Shown in pieces: positions 36,301 through 47,715 of a stretch of 64,000 bases of DNA (the stretch's first letter is position 1; each line of letters opens with the position of its first letter). The stretch lies in the NCBI RefSeq assembly GCF_954871325.1, contig NC_088776.1, positions 57,436,954 to 57,500,953 of the forward strand, read 5' to 3'. Made by a program: the position numbers and the translations under genes. This DNA comes from Gordionus sp. m RMFG-2023 (Eukaryota > Nematomorpha > Gordioida > Chordodea > Parachordodidae). The notes below the pieces were generated by a model, which was not told the origin of the DNA, searched no databases, and was given only the letters and a program-made list of their open reading frames with translations.

Positions 36301-38397
36301 CTCCTATGCATCTTTTTTGTCTATATCAAAGCCAATTGGACTCCAAGAGGTTAAAAGAAATTTTTTAATTATATATGTTATAGAATTGTATTAGATCGTA
36401 TAATCTCATAATAATTGGGTTTAACGAATAGAATATCTATTTTTTAACGAGGTAGAAAAAAAATAGGAAAAGTTTTTTTGTAGATCGGAAATAGAATAGA
36501 TAGAGAAAAATAATTTGATTCTCCTATATTTTAAACTTGGCAACTAATATACCGCCGTTCTAAATACAGTTGGTGAAAGATAGAATAACCTCTTGTCCTT
36601 ATCTATGATGAAGTGTATGTAAGACAAAGTCATCGCGATTAGTTTAGAATGATATCCTTCGAAATAAATACTTTTAGGGTTATAAACAACGTGATTTATA
36701 TGACGTTCAGTAATTCCATAAAGTATATCATTAGAAATGTTCTTAATTTGTCTGAGATTCTAAGCTTATCAACTTGTTTGTGACATTTATAATATTCGAA
36801 TAAAGCTTATTTTGGTCAGTATTTATATTTTTTCATTTTAGGATCGCAATTTATATTGTAGCAAATATACTAATATTATTAAATTAACGTGGAATATATT
36901 CTTGACTTCTATAAACATCGTAAATTTTATTTAACAAATGTCGATATTAATGGGTTGAGTGAGGTGATTTTATCTTTAAAATACTGATACTTAATTCACA
37001 CTGTATATTTAAGTGTAATAAAATTAATAAATTTTCTTTGAGCTGTTATTATCGGTATATTCTAGGTCATGTGTTGAATAACAATAGATGTGCTGGCTAA
37101 GGGGAATATTTATGATAGACATTATAATATTAATATAGAAAAGAAGGAAAAAGTTTTTATAACAATGACATTTATATTTAATTTGTCCCATTAAATAGTC
37201 ACATGATTCAAACACCTGGAACTATAAATACACATATTAAATTTACTATAATGTAAATTAAACAATTTTTATTAGTTATAACGACTGAGTTTAAAAAACT
37301 ATGTTGGACGAAACATATTGGTGATAATCCTAACTATTTCGATATACGTATTACTAGACATGTATTCGAGTGAGAAATTATTATTTTATGAAATAATGTA
37401 CAAGCGTGATATATAAGAATATATTTTAAATCTATTTAAGTTTGAAAATTATATAAGCTTTTTTTAAAAATTAAATATTATTTCTAAAAATATTAGATAG
37501 AAGATTTAGTTTATTTTATATATGAATGTATATTTGAAAAAAGGTTTTGGAATTTATATCTAAGTAGAGGAGATAATAATTCAATAATATCCATTATCCA
37601 AGGGGGTGATAGGAACCTAGATACATATTCGTCAAATAATATTACCAACAAAACGTTGATTTTATTTGACGGGCTTCAATTATTAAACCTAGTGCGGTTG
37701 AACGAACTCAATTTTACATTAAACATTACAGCTAATGTGAGTATTCATTATTATACATATTAGTAACTTTCTTTTAGTTCGAGATTGATTTGAAAAGCAT
37801 TGGTGCAACAATTATATTCTGTATGTTGCCTTTAAACAATATTATGACAAACAGGTGTATAGAATTCATGAACACAAATGTGAGTTAGGAAGGAAGGAAG
37901 GAAGGTAGGAAGGAAGGAAGGAAGGAAGATAGGAAGGAAGGAAGGAAGGAAGGAAGGAAGGAAGGAAGGAAGGAAGGAAGGAAGGAAGGAAGGAAGGAAG
38001 GAAGGAAGGAAGGAAGGAAGGAAGGAAGGAAGGAAGGAAGGAAGGAAGGAAGGAAGGAAGGAAGGAAGGAAGGAAGGAAGGAAGGAAGGAAGGAAGGAAG
38101 GAAGGAAGGAAGGAAGGAAGGAAGTAAGTAAGGAAGGAAGGAAGGAAGGAATTTAATGAAAAGTGGTGTTAAATAATTTTTTAATTAAATTTAAATTTAT
38201 TTATGTAACTTACAATAACCGTTAGGAATTAAAATGTATTGTTGAAATTAATACGTTGGAACTCTGCAAGTTTAACCACATACCAAAATTATTTGTTATA
38301 TCGATTATCATGGTAATTACCAACAGGGAATTTTTATCAATATCATTTTTCAGGTGGAATTATAAATATTTCTTGCATTGTTTCACACTACATTTAA
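36301..38397 (+). pseudogene. Gene copy A3: type A, start codon lost
   Basis: The signal-peptide exon lacks its first part, including the ATG: the aactagtcaag leader and MRLILF codons are gone and the copy begins at CCTATGCATC. Exon 2 (from 36570) has TAG in place of the conserved TGG. Exons 37276-37369, 37565-37736 and 37778-37879 are open and in phase, with SIISIIQGGDRNLDTYSSNN and FEIDLKSIGATIIFCMLPLN. The terminal exon (from 38209) has lost the AG of its acceptor (tgtaac) and has an early TAA. It shares more variants with A1 than with A2. This is a clear pseudogene whose middle exons are still conserved. Confidence 0.75.
37888..38151 (+). repeat. (GGAA)n tract in penultimate intron of A3
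   Basis: About 264 bp, starting 8 bases after the donor at 37880. Nearly perfect except near both ends. Confidence 0.95.
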
Positions 38398-39134
38398 ATA
38401 ATTTTATTATGATACAAATTATATTAATATTTTAATGATATATTGCATCATTCATTTTATTTAAAAAAATTAATATACTCCGAATAATAATCACAGACCC
38501 GCAATTTCTTCAATATTAAGTAATACTTGATATGGCCATTTTCCTCATAATTTAGATTTATGTAAAGATGAAAAAGCTTGTAACGAAGAGGACGTTTAGA
38601 TGGAAGGGTTTGCAGCCTGTAAAATATATAATTGAATTAAAAATAATTAATATCATATATTAAAAATTAAGGATTATTTATTATTGCGTAGTCCATTCAA
38701 CGCTATCCAAACTATGAAAAAAAATCTAAAAAATATCAAAAAAAAAATTAATTAAAAAAGCAAAAATATTATATCTAAAATTTAAAAAATGTTAAAAAGT
38801 TAACATACTTCTCCAATTATAACACGTATTAATACGTATATTTTTTATAAGAAAATTATCTATATAAAAAAAATTTATTGTCTTGCAAAACAAATTTTCA
38901 TAATTAAATACAAAATTTGAATATCACAACAAGTTATATACTTTAAATATTTATTTTAATATTAATATGATAATTAATTGATAGAATTAATTTATAAGAA
39001 TGTATTATTGTATATATTAAGTTAAGAACCTTTAATACAAGAATTCGAATGGATATAACTATTTGTTGCATATAAATAACGACTATATATTAAATAAATA
39101 TCCTCAAAATGAAAAAATATTTAAGTAAATAATT
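38398..39134. other. A3 downstream spacer, no gene seen
   Basis: Matches 4384-5090 of A1. Contains the acgtattaatacgt palindrome near 38825. It is interrupted at 39135 by a LINE. Confidence 0.6.
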
Positions 39135-42100
39135 TTTTTTTTCGGTCATGGGTTACTTTATTTGAATATTTACTGATATGATATGTTGTCAAAATATATT
39201 AGCAAATAATTAATTTTTTAAAAAGGAAAAATAAGTAAAGGTGAAAAATTGTAGAAATATAATTTACAGGAAAGGATAGGGGATAAAAAAAATGAAGCTT
39301 GGAAAATGGAAGGTTATTCAATGAAGAGATGAAGCTTAGATAGTTGGAACGAATGATGGCGGTAGCAAGTCTTTGGCGTAAGAAGAGGGATTCCTTAGGC
39401 TGGTCAGTTTTTTCGCGGTTCCGTTTGCCTAAATCTTTGAAAAAACGTTGAGCTTTGATACCGAAGGTGGTGAGAATGGTGCAGGCGATGGGTATGAATA
39501 AGAAAGAAGGGTCTAAGGAACTGTACTTTATGGTTTTGCGGGATTCAGCGACGGCGAGGCATCGACGTTATGGTTAGAAGGTGTATTTGGGTCAATGTAG
39601 GTGAAGTCCCAAACCAGGAGCTGACCCCTTGACCAGGGAATCAAGGACATTCCATCAGGACGTTTTCCGTCGGTTCTGAAAATTCCGGTTGGTTCTAGTC
39701 TAGATGGAATGCCTCCTGATTTGAGGGCACGTAAAATGATGTCATTGCATTTGGTGTGCCGTGAAAAGCGGCCACGACAAAAGCGACAATGGAGGCAGTG
39801 CCTACCCTTGCTGTCGACGCTGGTTTCGCAATGTTTGCATTGGTACGGAAGAACAATTTCGCAATTGAGCCGTAGTCCAATAGCAAATCTTAGCTCGTCA
39901 GCAGTGAGCTACAAATCGAGGTTGTTGGAGGGTATGGTTTCCAAAAACTCGTGACCAGATCCTTGGTTTAGTTGGTGAAAAACTGTGAGATCGTCGTCAT
40001 GAAGGCTCGATTTTAGGTAAGCGACGGAGCCTTCATTGAGTGGAATATCCCAGTCTCTCTGTGAACATGAGGAGGGTAGTTGTCCCAAATGGTCTGGGCT
40101 TCCGCTAATAGGGGGTCAGGGAAATTGGAAAGCTGGCTAATGTGTGAATCGCATGAAAGACGAGAGGCGATGAAACCACTGATGGAAAGAGTAAAAGGTG
40201 AGCGTAAGCCGATACCCCCGAGCTTGCATGGAAGTGATGCTTGTAACCATGAATTATGGTTAAAGCGGAGATTAAGGATCTCTTCGGCAAGAGATTTGAC
40301 GGAGATTTCAAAAGATTTTAATGAGTCGGGGAATTTGAAAATTGAGGTGGATCGAAGGGCGTAGAGAATTTTAGGAATGTAATAAAAGTTTTTGAGGAGA
40401 AAAAAAGCTTGATGTGGCGGGAGAAACTTAGAGATGTTTTTGAAATGAAGTAAGCTGGATGATGCGTTAGTGAAGAAGTGATTGATGGATTCCAGGCCAT
40501 CGACTGGAGAGCCGAGATGACTGAGGGATGAGAGTTCGGTTGTGTGGAAGTTGTGGTTGAATGTGATGGAGCAATGAAATGGGCAGATCTCAGTTTTTTG
40601 TTCATTGAGTGAGAGACCGATAGCGTGGGAATGTGTTTTAATGATGGTGAGTGCCTTAGCAACCTCGTTAGGGGGACCGAAGAGTATTCCGTCGTCAATG
40701 TCCCAAGTATGCAGTGGGAGATTGCAGTTGGAGGAAATGTTTTTGACCATTTCGTTGATTCCAATGCAGAAAAGTATCGACCCCAAAGGATCGCCTTGTT
40801 GGATCCCTTCAGATAATGAAAGTAAATAGTTATTGAATTGGAGATTAGATGGCTTGGAGTAGCAAGAATGGAAGAATTGGGAAAAGGTGGGGAATGAGTG
40901 GTATATTTGTGGGAGAAAGTGAGAGCGGCGAAAACGAGGATTTCATTACTTGGGTTGGTTTGGAGATGGATACGAGTAGCGTGTGTGGCTATTTCGCAGC
41001 CTCCTTGGATGCCGATTCCAAGTTGATGAGGTGCTAGAATTAAGGCTGCGTTGTCCTTAATTTTGGAAGATATTAGCTTAGCGACAAGACGGCGAAATAC
41101 GGTTCCGATTGCAATTGAACGGATATCCTTATTAGGTTTTTCGAGTGCGATTAGTTTAGCGCCGAAAAAGAGTGGTCTGATAGACTCAGGAACGAAGCCG
41201 TGTGCTATTTTATTACAAAATGTTGTTAAATTTTGTTAAATTGGGACCTGGCTGACTATGAGGGGGGATGTGAGATCCTGGAGGAAAATGGGACGAAGCC
41301 CATCATAACCGGGAGAAGAGTCGTGATGAAAGGATAGAATAGATTTGCGCACCTCGGCGGGGGTGAAATCAGAAGGGAAAATATTGGGAGGAGGTGGAGG
41401 TATGAAATCAACTCCGGAGGGGTGCTTTAGTTTGAGTTTGTTGAAACTTTCTTCGTTACTAGTGGCAAATAAATCACCAGAGGCTACTAAACGAAGAGCG
41501 GATTTGATGTTTAGGTTGTTAATTTTGTTGGATATTAACATTGCCTTGAATTGTAGGCTGGAAAGTTTTTTGGGTACATGAGAAGATGTTGTGGTTGTGA
41601 GGGTGAGGGGATGTAAGGTTGCGTCTTTAATTTGTTGGTTAGAGATTTCTGAATCTCTGGATTGGGAGGTTGGAGAGTCGTGAAGGAAAATGTGAAGAGT
41701 TTTAGCCAATAATCGAGGGAGGAGAAGTTATTTAATAATGATTGAAGGCATGTGGAGAGGGCTTTGGCTACTTGTACTCTAGAGCCTTTAGGAATTCTAA
41801 AGCCTTTAGGAATTCTAGAGATAATGATAGGTTTGTCGGATTTTAGGAAATTGTGAGGTAGAGGAGTGGCTGTGAGTAGAAAAAATGGAAAGGGAATTTA
41901 GGAAGGGAGGAGAAGGACGCTTCCCGGACTCAGAACAAACGATGCCGTTGGTTTTGTGTTTGGTGAAAAGGCCAGGTAAGGTGATTTTTATGTTTTTAGA
42001 GCATGCAGGACAGTGTACCATTATGTGGATAAAGAAAGGTTGTGAATAATTGTGTTGAGAATGGGGATGTGACAGAGACTAAGAAGAAATAATCTCCAGA

Positions 42101-42515
42101 GAATAATGATGTTGTAAAGATAAGGTTATTAAATATGAGAGGAAAGAATGGGCATAAAGGTTGTTGGGGTTGGTTGGTGTTTGATAGAGGTTGGTTATTT
42201 GTTTTAATAAATGTAATAGTTAAAGTAAATAAAAGATTGAAAGACTGAGGAACATATATAAGAGGGGGAAAAAAAGAAAATTATTTTGGGTATGTTTATG
42301 AAATGGAAAAGAAAAATTATATTGTATTAATGGGGATATTACAAGGAATGTAAGAGAATTTGAGTCTTGAAGAATATATATATAAGAAAGTAAAAAAAAA
42401 AGATTTTGGTTCAATTGTGAAGAATAAATGTGTACAAAGAAAAAAAAAATTATGCATGTAAAAAGAGAGTTGTGATTATGAAAGTTAAAAGGTTGAATGT
42501 TGTTAAAAAGAAAAA
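39135..42515 (-). mobile_element. Non-LTR retrotransposon with C-terminal restriction-like endonuclease
   Basis: The element reads right to left. The N-terminal zinc finger HCPACSKNIKITLPGLFTKH is at about 41955-42015. RT follows with SSPGYDGLRPIFLQDL (about 41262-41310), LEKPNKDIRSIAIGTVFRRL (about 41080-41140), EGIQQGDPLGSILF (about 40770-40812) and WDIDDGILFG (about 40678-40707). Next come CKHC ... GRFSRH (39755-39850) and RPDGMSLIPWSRG ... VWDFTYID (39595-39672), which is the conserved pattern of the C-terminal nuclease. A poly(T) at 39135-39142 is the 3' tail. A stop near 41237 and frame changes near 40012 and 39560 break it. The sequence right of 42060 is a 5' UTR without ORF. Clade tentative (R2-like group). 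Confidence 0.85.
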
Positions 42516-43164
42516 ATAAGGAACTAAATAATAAACGAAAAAGGGGATTAAATATTTTTAAAAACGGAAAAATATATCAGGTATAAAAAATTAAATTAAA
42601 CGTTTGCATAGAAACAGGATTAGATTCTTTAAAATATTTTGAAGATATATTAAAATATTTTGGTGGAGGTAAAATAAAAATTTTTTTACAGAGCATTTGA
42701 CTAGTTGAAATATTATTCGTGAATGATACACATAAGTTTAAAAAATGTTATTTATGGCGAATTTTCTAAAATTCATAGGGTAGTTACTTAACATGAATAC
42801 AATTCATACAAATTCATGTTTTTCAAGATTGATAAAACGTGGGAATTATTTAGTTTTCAAAAAATTTATAAAACCCTAGATAGAATAGTCTTAAATTTTG
42901 GATATTTATGCATAGGGACGTCAATAGCTTTTTCAATCTCGCTATAAAAAAATTTTTTTTAATTATTTTGTAAATTACATTTTTTTTAGCAAACATTATC
43001 CGTACACATATATCTGTTATATTATCCGTAGTAATATATATTTTTGATTGGAACAATTATCAATTTAGAAATGCTTATATAAAATTACTTAAACATAACC
43101 GATCTGAAGTTATTTTTATTCATTTTCCAATAACTAATGCATTATTAAAATACAGTTTATAAAT
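42516..43164. other. A3-B3 spacer, no gene seen
   Basis: Resumes the A-type spacer after the LINE (aaggaactaaataata matches 5100-5117). Nothing else recognisable. Confidence 0.6.
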
Positions 43165-43428
43165 ATGGTTGTTAAATCCGGGCATATTACACCGGGAATG
43201 TATTTATTGAAAGAAATATTACCAAAATTCTCAATTTTTAAAATATTTTTTAAAAATCTTAAAAAAAAGTTATCGCAATGCATTGAATGTGCTGCACATG
43301 GAATTTTAATAATTAAAGATATATTTACCATGCAGCGAAAAATGTATATAAGGACTAAAACCATAACAAAAGAAATTAAAGGGAATAAATATCGTCATTT
43401 CTGCAAAACTAAAAGAGAAATAAGGTAA
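43165..43428 (+). CDS. Hypothetical ORF in the A-B spacer, 87 codons
   Basis: The frame starts MVVKSGHITPGMYLLKEILP and contains LSQCIECAAHGILIIKDIF and a basic C-terminus. The homologous positions at 31312-31545 and 56903-57125 carry indels that change the frame, and A1 lacks the region. It therefore looks either non-coding or decayed in the sister units. There is no signal peptide and no known domain. Confidence 0.25.
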   Translation: MVVKSGHITPGMYLLKEILPKFSIFKIFFKNLKKKLSQCIECAAHGILIIKDIFTMQRKMYIRTKTITKEIKGNKYRHFCKTKREIR

Positions 43429-43502
43429 TAATTAACCGTACAAATACCAAGTCTACCACGTTAGGTTGGTGTAAGCTCCAAGAAGTTGGCTGAGCAATTA
43501 GA

Positions 43503-43539
43503 AGCACTAAAAATAAATCATAAGTCATTTTTAGTGCTT
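43503..43539. repeat. Conserved spacer hairpin
   Basis: AGCACTAAAAATAA and TCATTTTTAGTGCT form a stem with one mismatch, as at 5508 and 31643. Confidence 0.6.
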
Positions 43540-44526
43540 TTGTGCTTCAAATCATTGTACAGCCAAAAAGGTCGATTGAAAGCATAAACAATAAAATATA
43601 TATCATTCTTTAGTGTTTCGTTAGTAGAGGTTAGTGCTACAATAAGTTTAGTAGCCGAAATTAAGAATCAAAAGTTTTTGTGAAATATACAAAAATAAGC
43701 AAATAAAGGCGATATGCCAAAACAAAATAAAAGCAATGAACTTTTAGTTTTCACTAATATTTTGTGCTTAATTAATATATTTAAAATATTTTATTAATAT
43801 AATAAACGACGTGGTAAATCAAGTTAGAAGTTAAATAAAAATAATGACACAATAGAAATAATAGATTCCTGGAAGATAATAGATTCCTGGAAGATAATAC
43901 AGCCATCGGAAATTAAAAAAATAGAAACATTTATTGGTGTTGAAAGGGTTGATTATATTAGAAATGAAATCTATATTTGATAATGTATTTTACTAAACTT
44001 TTAATTTATATTCTTATTATTTGCATTATTACTTATCTGTTGTTACTTTAGTATAATAAAATATAGTATAATAATTTAAAATTGTTTACAATTTGAACAA
44101 TATCATTAATTCACAAAATATTCTAACAAATTTTTTAACCCTATTTATTAAATAACATATTAAATTCATATTCATTTTTTGAGGAGAAGTGAGGAACGGA
44201 GGTATTAATATTTTTTATTAAAACAACCAAATTTGTTAGGGAGGGAAAATTTTCCGCTTCCCTATCCTCTATTTGGTACGGTCAATTCCATTGTTCTGAC
44301 AAGTGTTCATCACGATTAGATAATCTTTTCATAAATGTCGTACGAATTGTTTGGGCTATAATGTAGTTTCAAATAAACATTGCTAAGAAAGTGCCAATCA
44401 ATTCGAACAATATTTATTTATAGAACGTTTAAATTAGAAAAAAGCTTAATATTTGGAGAATTGAAAAAAAAATGTAATAGAAAATATATTAGATATGATT
44501 TTCAAAATTTGTTGTTTATACTATAA
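43540..44526 (+). promoter_or_regulatory. 5' flank of gene copy B3, left part
   Basis: Matches 5550-6520 of B1. It continues at 47379 after the Helitron-like insertion. It contains a small local duplication of atagattcctggaagata at about 43859-43897. Confidence 0.45.
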
Positions 44527-44639
44527 TCTAATATATATAATGTCCATAATCACATGATGATCGTTTTCGTATCTCCGTAATGTATTTAAAATTTAAGGAG
44601 ATTATATAGTGTAATGTTAATTTTTTTTAAATTTTTTTT

Positions 44640-44708
44640 TTGCCATCATCGGGATTCGAACTTGCGACTTCACGATTTGAAGGCAAACTTTATATCAATG
44701 CAGCAACC
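44640..44708 (-). repeat. tRNA-like relic inside the Helitron-like element
   Basis: The minus strand reads gggttgctgcattgat ... caagttcgaatcccgatg. There is a good B box (AGTTCGAATCC) and a poor A box. No acceptor stem pairs well, so this is not called a tRNA gene. Confidence 0.45.
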
Positions 44709-46239
44709 CTCAACTTTTATTTTATGATAATTCTTCATATATATTTAATTTAAATTAACAATCATTTTTTATTTTTTAAATTTTGCCGTTAATTTTCATT
44801 TATTATTGGATAAGAAAATTTTCAAATTATGGTAAGTATAAATTTATTGTCCAATTATTTTATTGTAATCTACTTACTAATATAGTTTGTAAAACAAAGA
44901 CATTTATTACAGAGACCTGTAGGTAAAATTTTGCACAGATTGGAATTATAAGAAAATATTCAAATTGTGGTAAACATTTTGCTGTTAAATTATTTTATTG
45001 TAATATATTTACAAACTTAGTTGGTAAAGCTAATTAATTACAGAGACCTGTAGGTAATATTTTGCACATATTCGAATTATTAAAAATAGCGTTACGCTCT
45101 CATGTCACACTTTTCGTGTCCCACTTTATTATATATTCAAAAAATCGTTAATTTTTAAAACCTTTGGCCCAATCGGGCAAGAACTTCGCTTACAAATCTA
45201 GATGGGTTATTGGACTTGGGTTCTAATCTCGGCAAATTTTTATTTTTTTTAATCTGGTAAAATATTTTTTTTTCTTAATCTGACAAATTTAATCAAATAG
45301 ATACGATACAAAGAGTACGAGATTTTTTTAATTCTTGAATTTATGTATAATTTAAAATTTAAACCATTATGTGGGGAATCAAAATTTTCTCTTTTATTTG
45401 ATGAGGGATGAATCAGAAATTTTCCTATCTTATGAGGTGTTATTTAAAAATTTATATTTATATAGGGTTATTCTAAAATTTTCCATTATTTTTATAAAAT
45501 ATTTATGTGTACAATTAAAAAGTCTTTTAAAATAAATTTTTATTCATTTGTATTTTATAATCTAAAAATTTATTCTTGCAGATGAGAGTTTTATATTAAA
45601 ACCCTTAAGAAGGATTCATTCCACATTAAATTTTATACAACTTTATATCTCTTAATAAGGTAATTTTTATGCATAAGTAAATATTTGCATCTCTCTTATC
45701 TTTTCTGAAATTGGCCTTTCTACATGCATCCCATAGTTTTTTTATTTTCTCATAAATTCATAATTTAATTTTAGAATGTATATTTTCATAACTTATAACA
45801 TTTTTGATTAAATGTATAACTTTTTTGTTTAACTTATATATAATTTGACTATGATTAAAGTTCTCCTATTATTTGTTTCATTAGAATATCTTTTTATTTT
45901 TTCTATTGTAATTTAATAACAAAGTCTTAAATTGATATTTTGTAACTAAGTAATAAATCATTTGGAAGGGTGGTGGTTTGTTTAAAATTTAAATTAGAAT
46001 GAACATATTATTAGCATGGTATTTTAATATGTATTCATGATTTTCATATAAATACCAGGCAGGAGCTAACCAGTAGAATGATAGGAAAATCAGATATTTC
46101 CCCTTCATTTGATCTTAATTTTGAAAAATTTTCCCAATAATATAAATTGCAAAAAAATTATATACATATTAGACAGATTTAATTCTTATAAACCCCTACA
46201 TCCCACCTAATTTTCTATATTCAAGTAAATTATTCCGGG

Positions 46240-47130
46240 TTTTCCTGGGTTTGGGAAATATTTTTCACAATTAATATGGACTTGGAAGTAGCTGGGAAAC
46301 ATTATTTAAATTTAATATAGTCTTAGATTCCTAATATTTTAAATATGGGTTAGAAATTGGCCTGAAAATTTCTTTTGGAGACATGGCCAGGCCTGATCAA
46401 ATACCAAGGCCCATGCAACTTTCATATTCTGATTGTATTTTTAAATGCATTGTGACTTTTTATATTATTTCAGTTCTCAACTATCAAAATTATTATGGTC
46501 TTTTTGAAAAAAATTTCTCAAGTGTGTGGACCTGGCTTGTGATTTTTTTTGTATAGGTGTAATATTTAACACAGAATATATGGCCCTCAGGTAAAACCTA
46601 ATTTAAATATATTTTTATAAAAATAGTATACATTCTCAGTCTTAATGGGTTGGCCTTTGTCTGAAGTAGGGGTGAGCTGGGTTAAAATAGAATAAAAAAT
46701 AGATATGGTTTTAAGAGATTTACCTATCTCCCAGGTTGGGAAAAATTTTTGTAAATTACTAAGGGTTGGCCAGGCTTGGGAAAATTCTTTTTATAAAATT
46801 TTTATAGGTTGGGCTGGGTTTGAAAAATATTTTTAATAATTATATTAAGCTGGGCTTGGGGAAAATTTTTCAAAAATATTATGAGCTAGAATGCTTGAGA
46901 ATTTTTTTATTAACTAGTCAGACATTGGCCTAAAAAAAATTTTATGCAGGCCTGGGCTCGGCCTGATCAAAAAACCTAGGCCCATGAAAATCTGATTTTG
47001 ATTGTATTTTTAACATTATGATTATTTAAATATTTTATTCAGTTCTCAGCTACCAAAATTATTATATTCACTGGGCTTGGAAGAATTTTTCAAAATTATT
47101 ATGATTTTGTACTTTGCCAATTTTTTTAAT
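46240..47130. repeat. Internal GGCCTGATCA-type repeats of the Helitron-like element
   Basis: A segment ggcc(a/t)ggcctgatcaaa ... ggcccatg ... attgtatttttaa occurs at about 46385-46450 and again at about 46945-47015, with further tgggcttggg(a)aa words between. No ORF. Confidence 0.65.
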
Positions 47131-47378
47131 ATTAAATATTAGGTATAAATGATCATAATATCTATCAAATAATATTGGTATTAGTAAAAGCTTTCGATTT
47201 AATTTTACCAAACCATAGTATTTACACGTAGTTTTAATGGATTAAACCTGGCATGAAGAGGGGGGGAGGGATTAAAAGCATAATAATTGGATATTATTTT
47301 CAAATAAGAGGTAACAACTATCATAAAAGTAAGAAAAAAATTCTCATTCCCCGTTATTTTTGAGGGGCTATCTTCTAG

Positions 47379-47715
47379 TTTTATTATAATAGATTATCCA
47401 TTATTCAAGGTTAAAAACACCGATAAAATCTTAAATATTAATATTTTCTGCTCACATTATCTCTTATTATTAAAATCAATACATTTTTGAAATTTATATT
47501 CCATAGATAACCCATTTTTCAAGGTTAAATGTCAAATCTAAAATATTTTAAAATGATTTTTAATATTTTTTTGAGAACATTACCTCTTATCAAAGATATT
47601 TTCTTTTATAATAATTGAAAAAAAAAATTATTTTTCTTATACAAGATTCTTAAATATTTAAATAAATTGTAATTATAAATCGTCCTTAAATTATATAACT
47701 CGAATTTTCAAGAAA
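47379..47715 (+). promoter_or_regulatory. 5' flank of gene copy B3, right part
   Basis: Continues the B-type flank after the Helitron-like insertion and ends at the signal-peptide ATG (47716). Confidence 0.45.

Larger units (their letters stand above)
44527..47378 (+). mobile_element. Helitron-like non-autonomous element
   Basis: The insert begins TCTAATATATATAATG and ends CTAG. It is inserted precisely between A (44526) and T (47379) with no target duplication. B1 at about 6515-6540 has the uninterrupted sequence. A hairpin CCCC...GGGG (47349-47367) lies 11 nt before the 3' end. These are the hallmarks of Helitrons. The 2852 bp contain no Rep/helicase ORF. The interior holds a tRNA-like piece (44640-44708), a duplicated acagagacctgtaggtaa segment (about 44915 and 45043) and GGCCTGATCA-type repeats (46240-47130). 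Confidence 0.85.

Noticed and set aside
40080-41581. Several plus-strand frames within the LINE
   Set aside because: They are shadows of the minus-strand RT and linker, which carry the recognisable motifs.
44640-44708. Second tRNA gene on the minus strand
   Set aside because: The B box is good, but the A box and acceptor stem are poor, and it lies inside a Helitron-like element.
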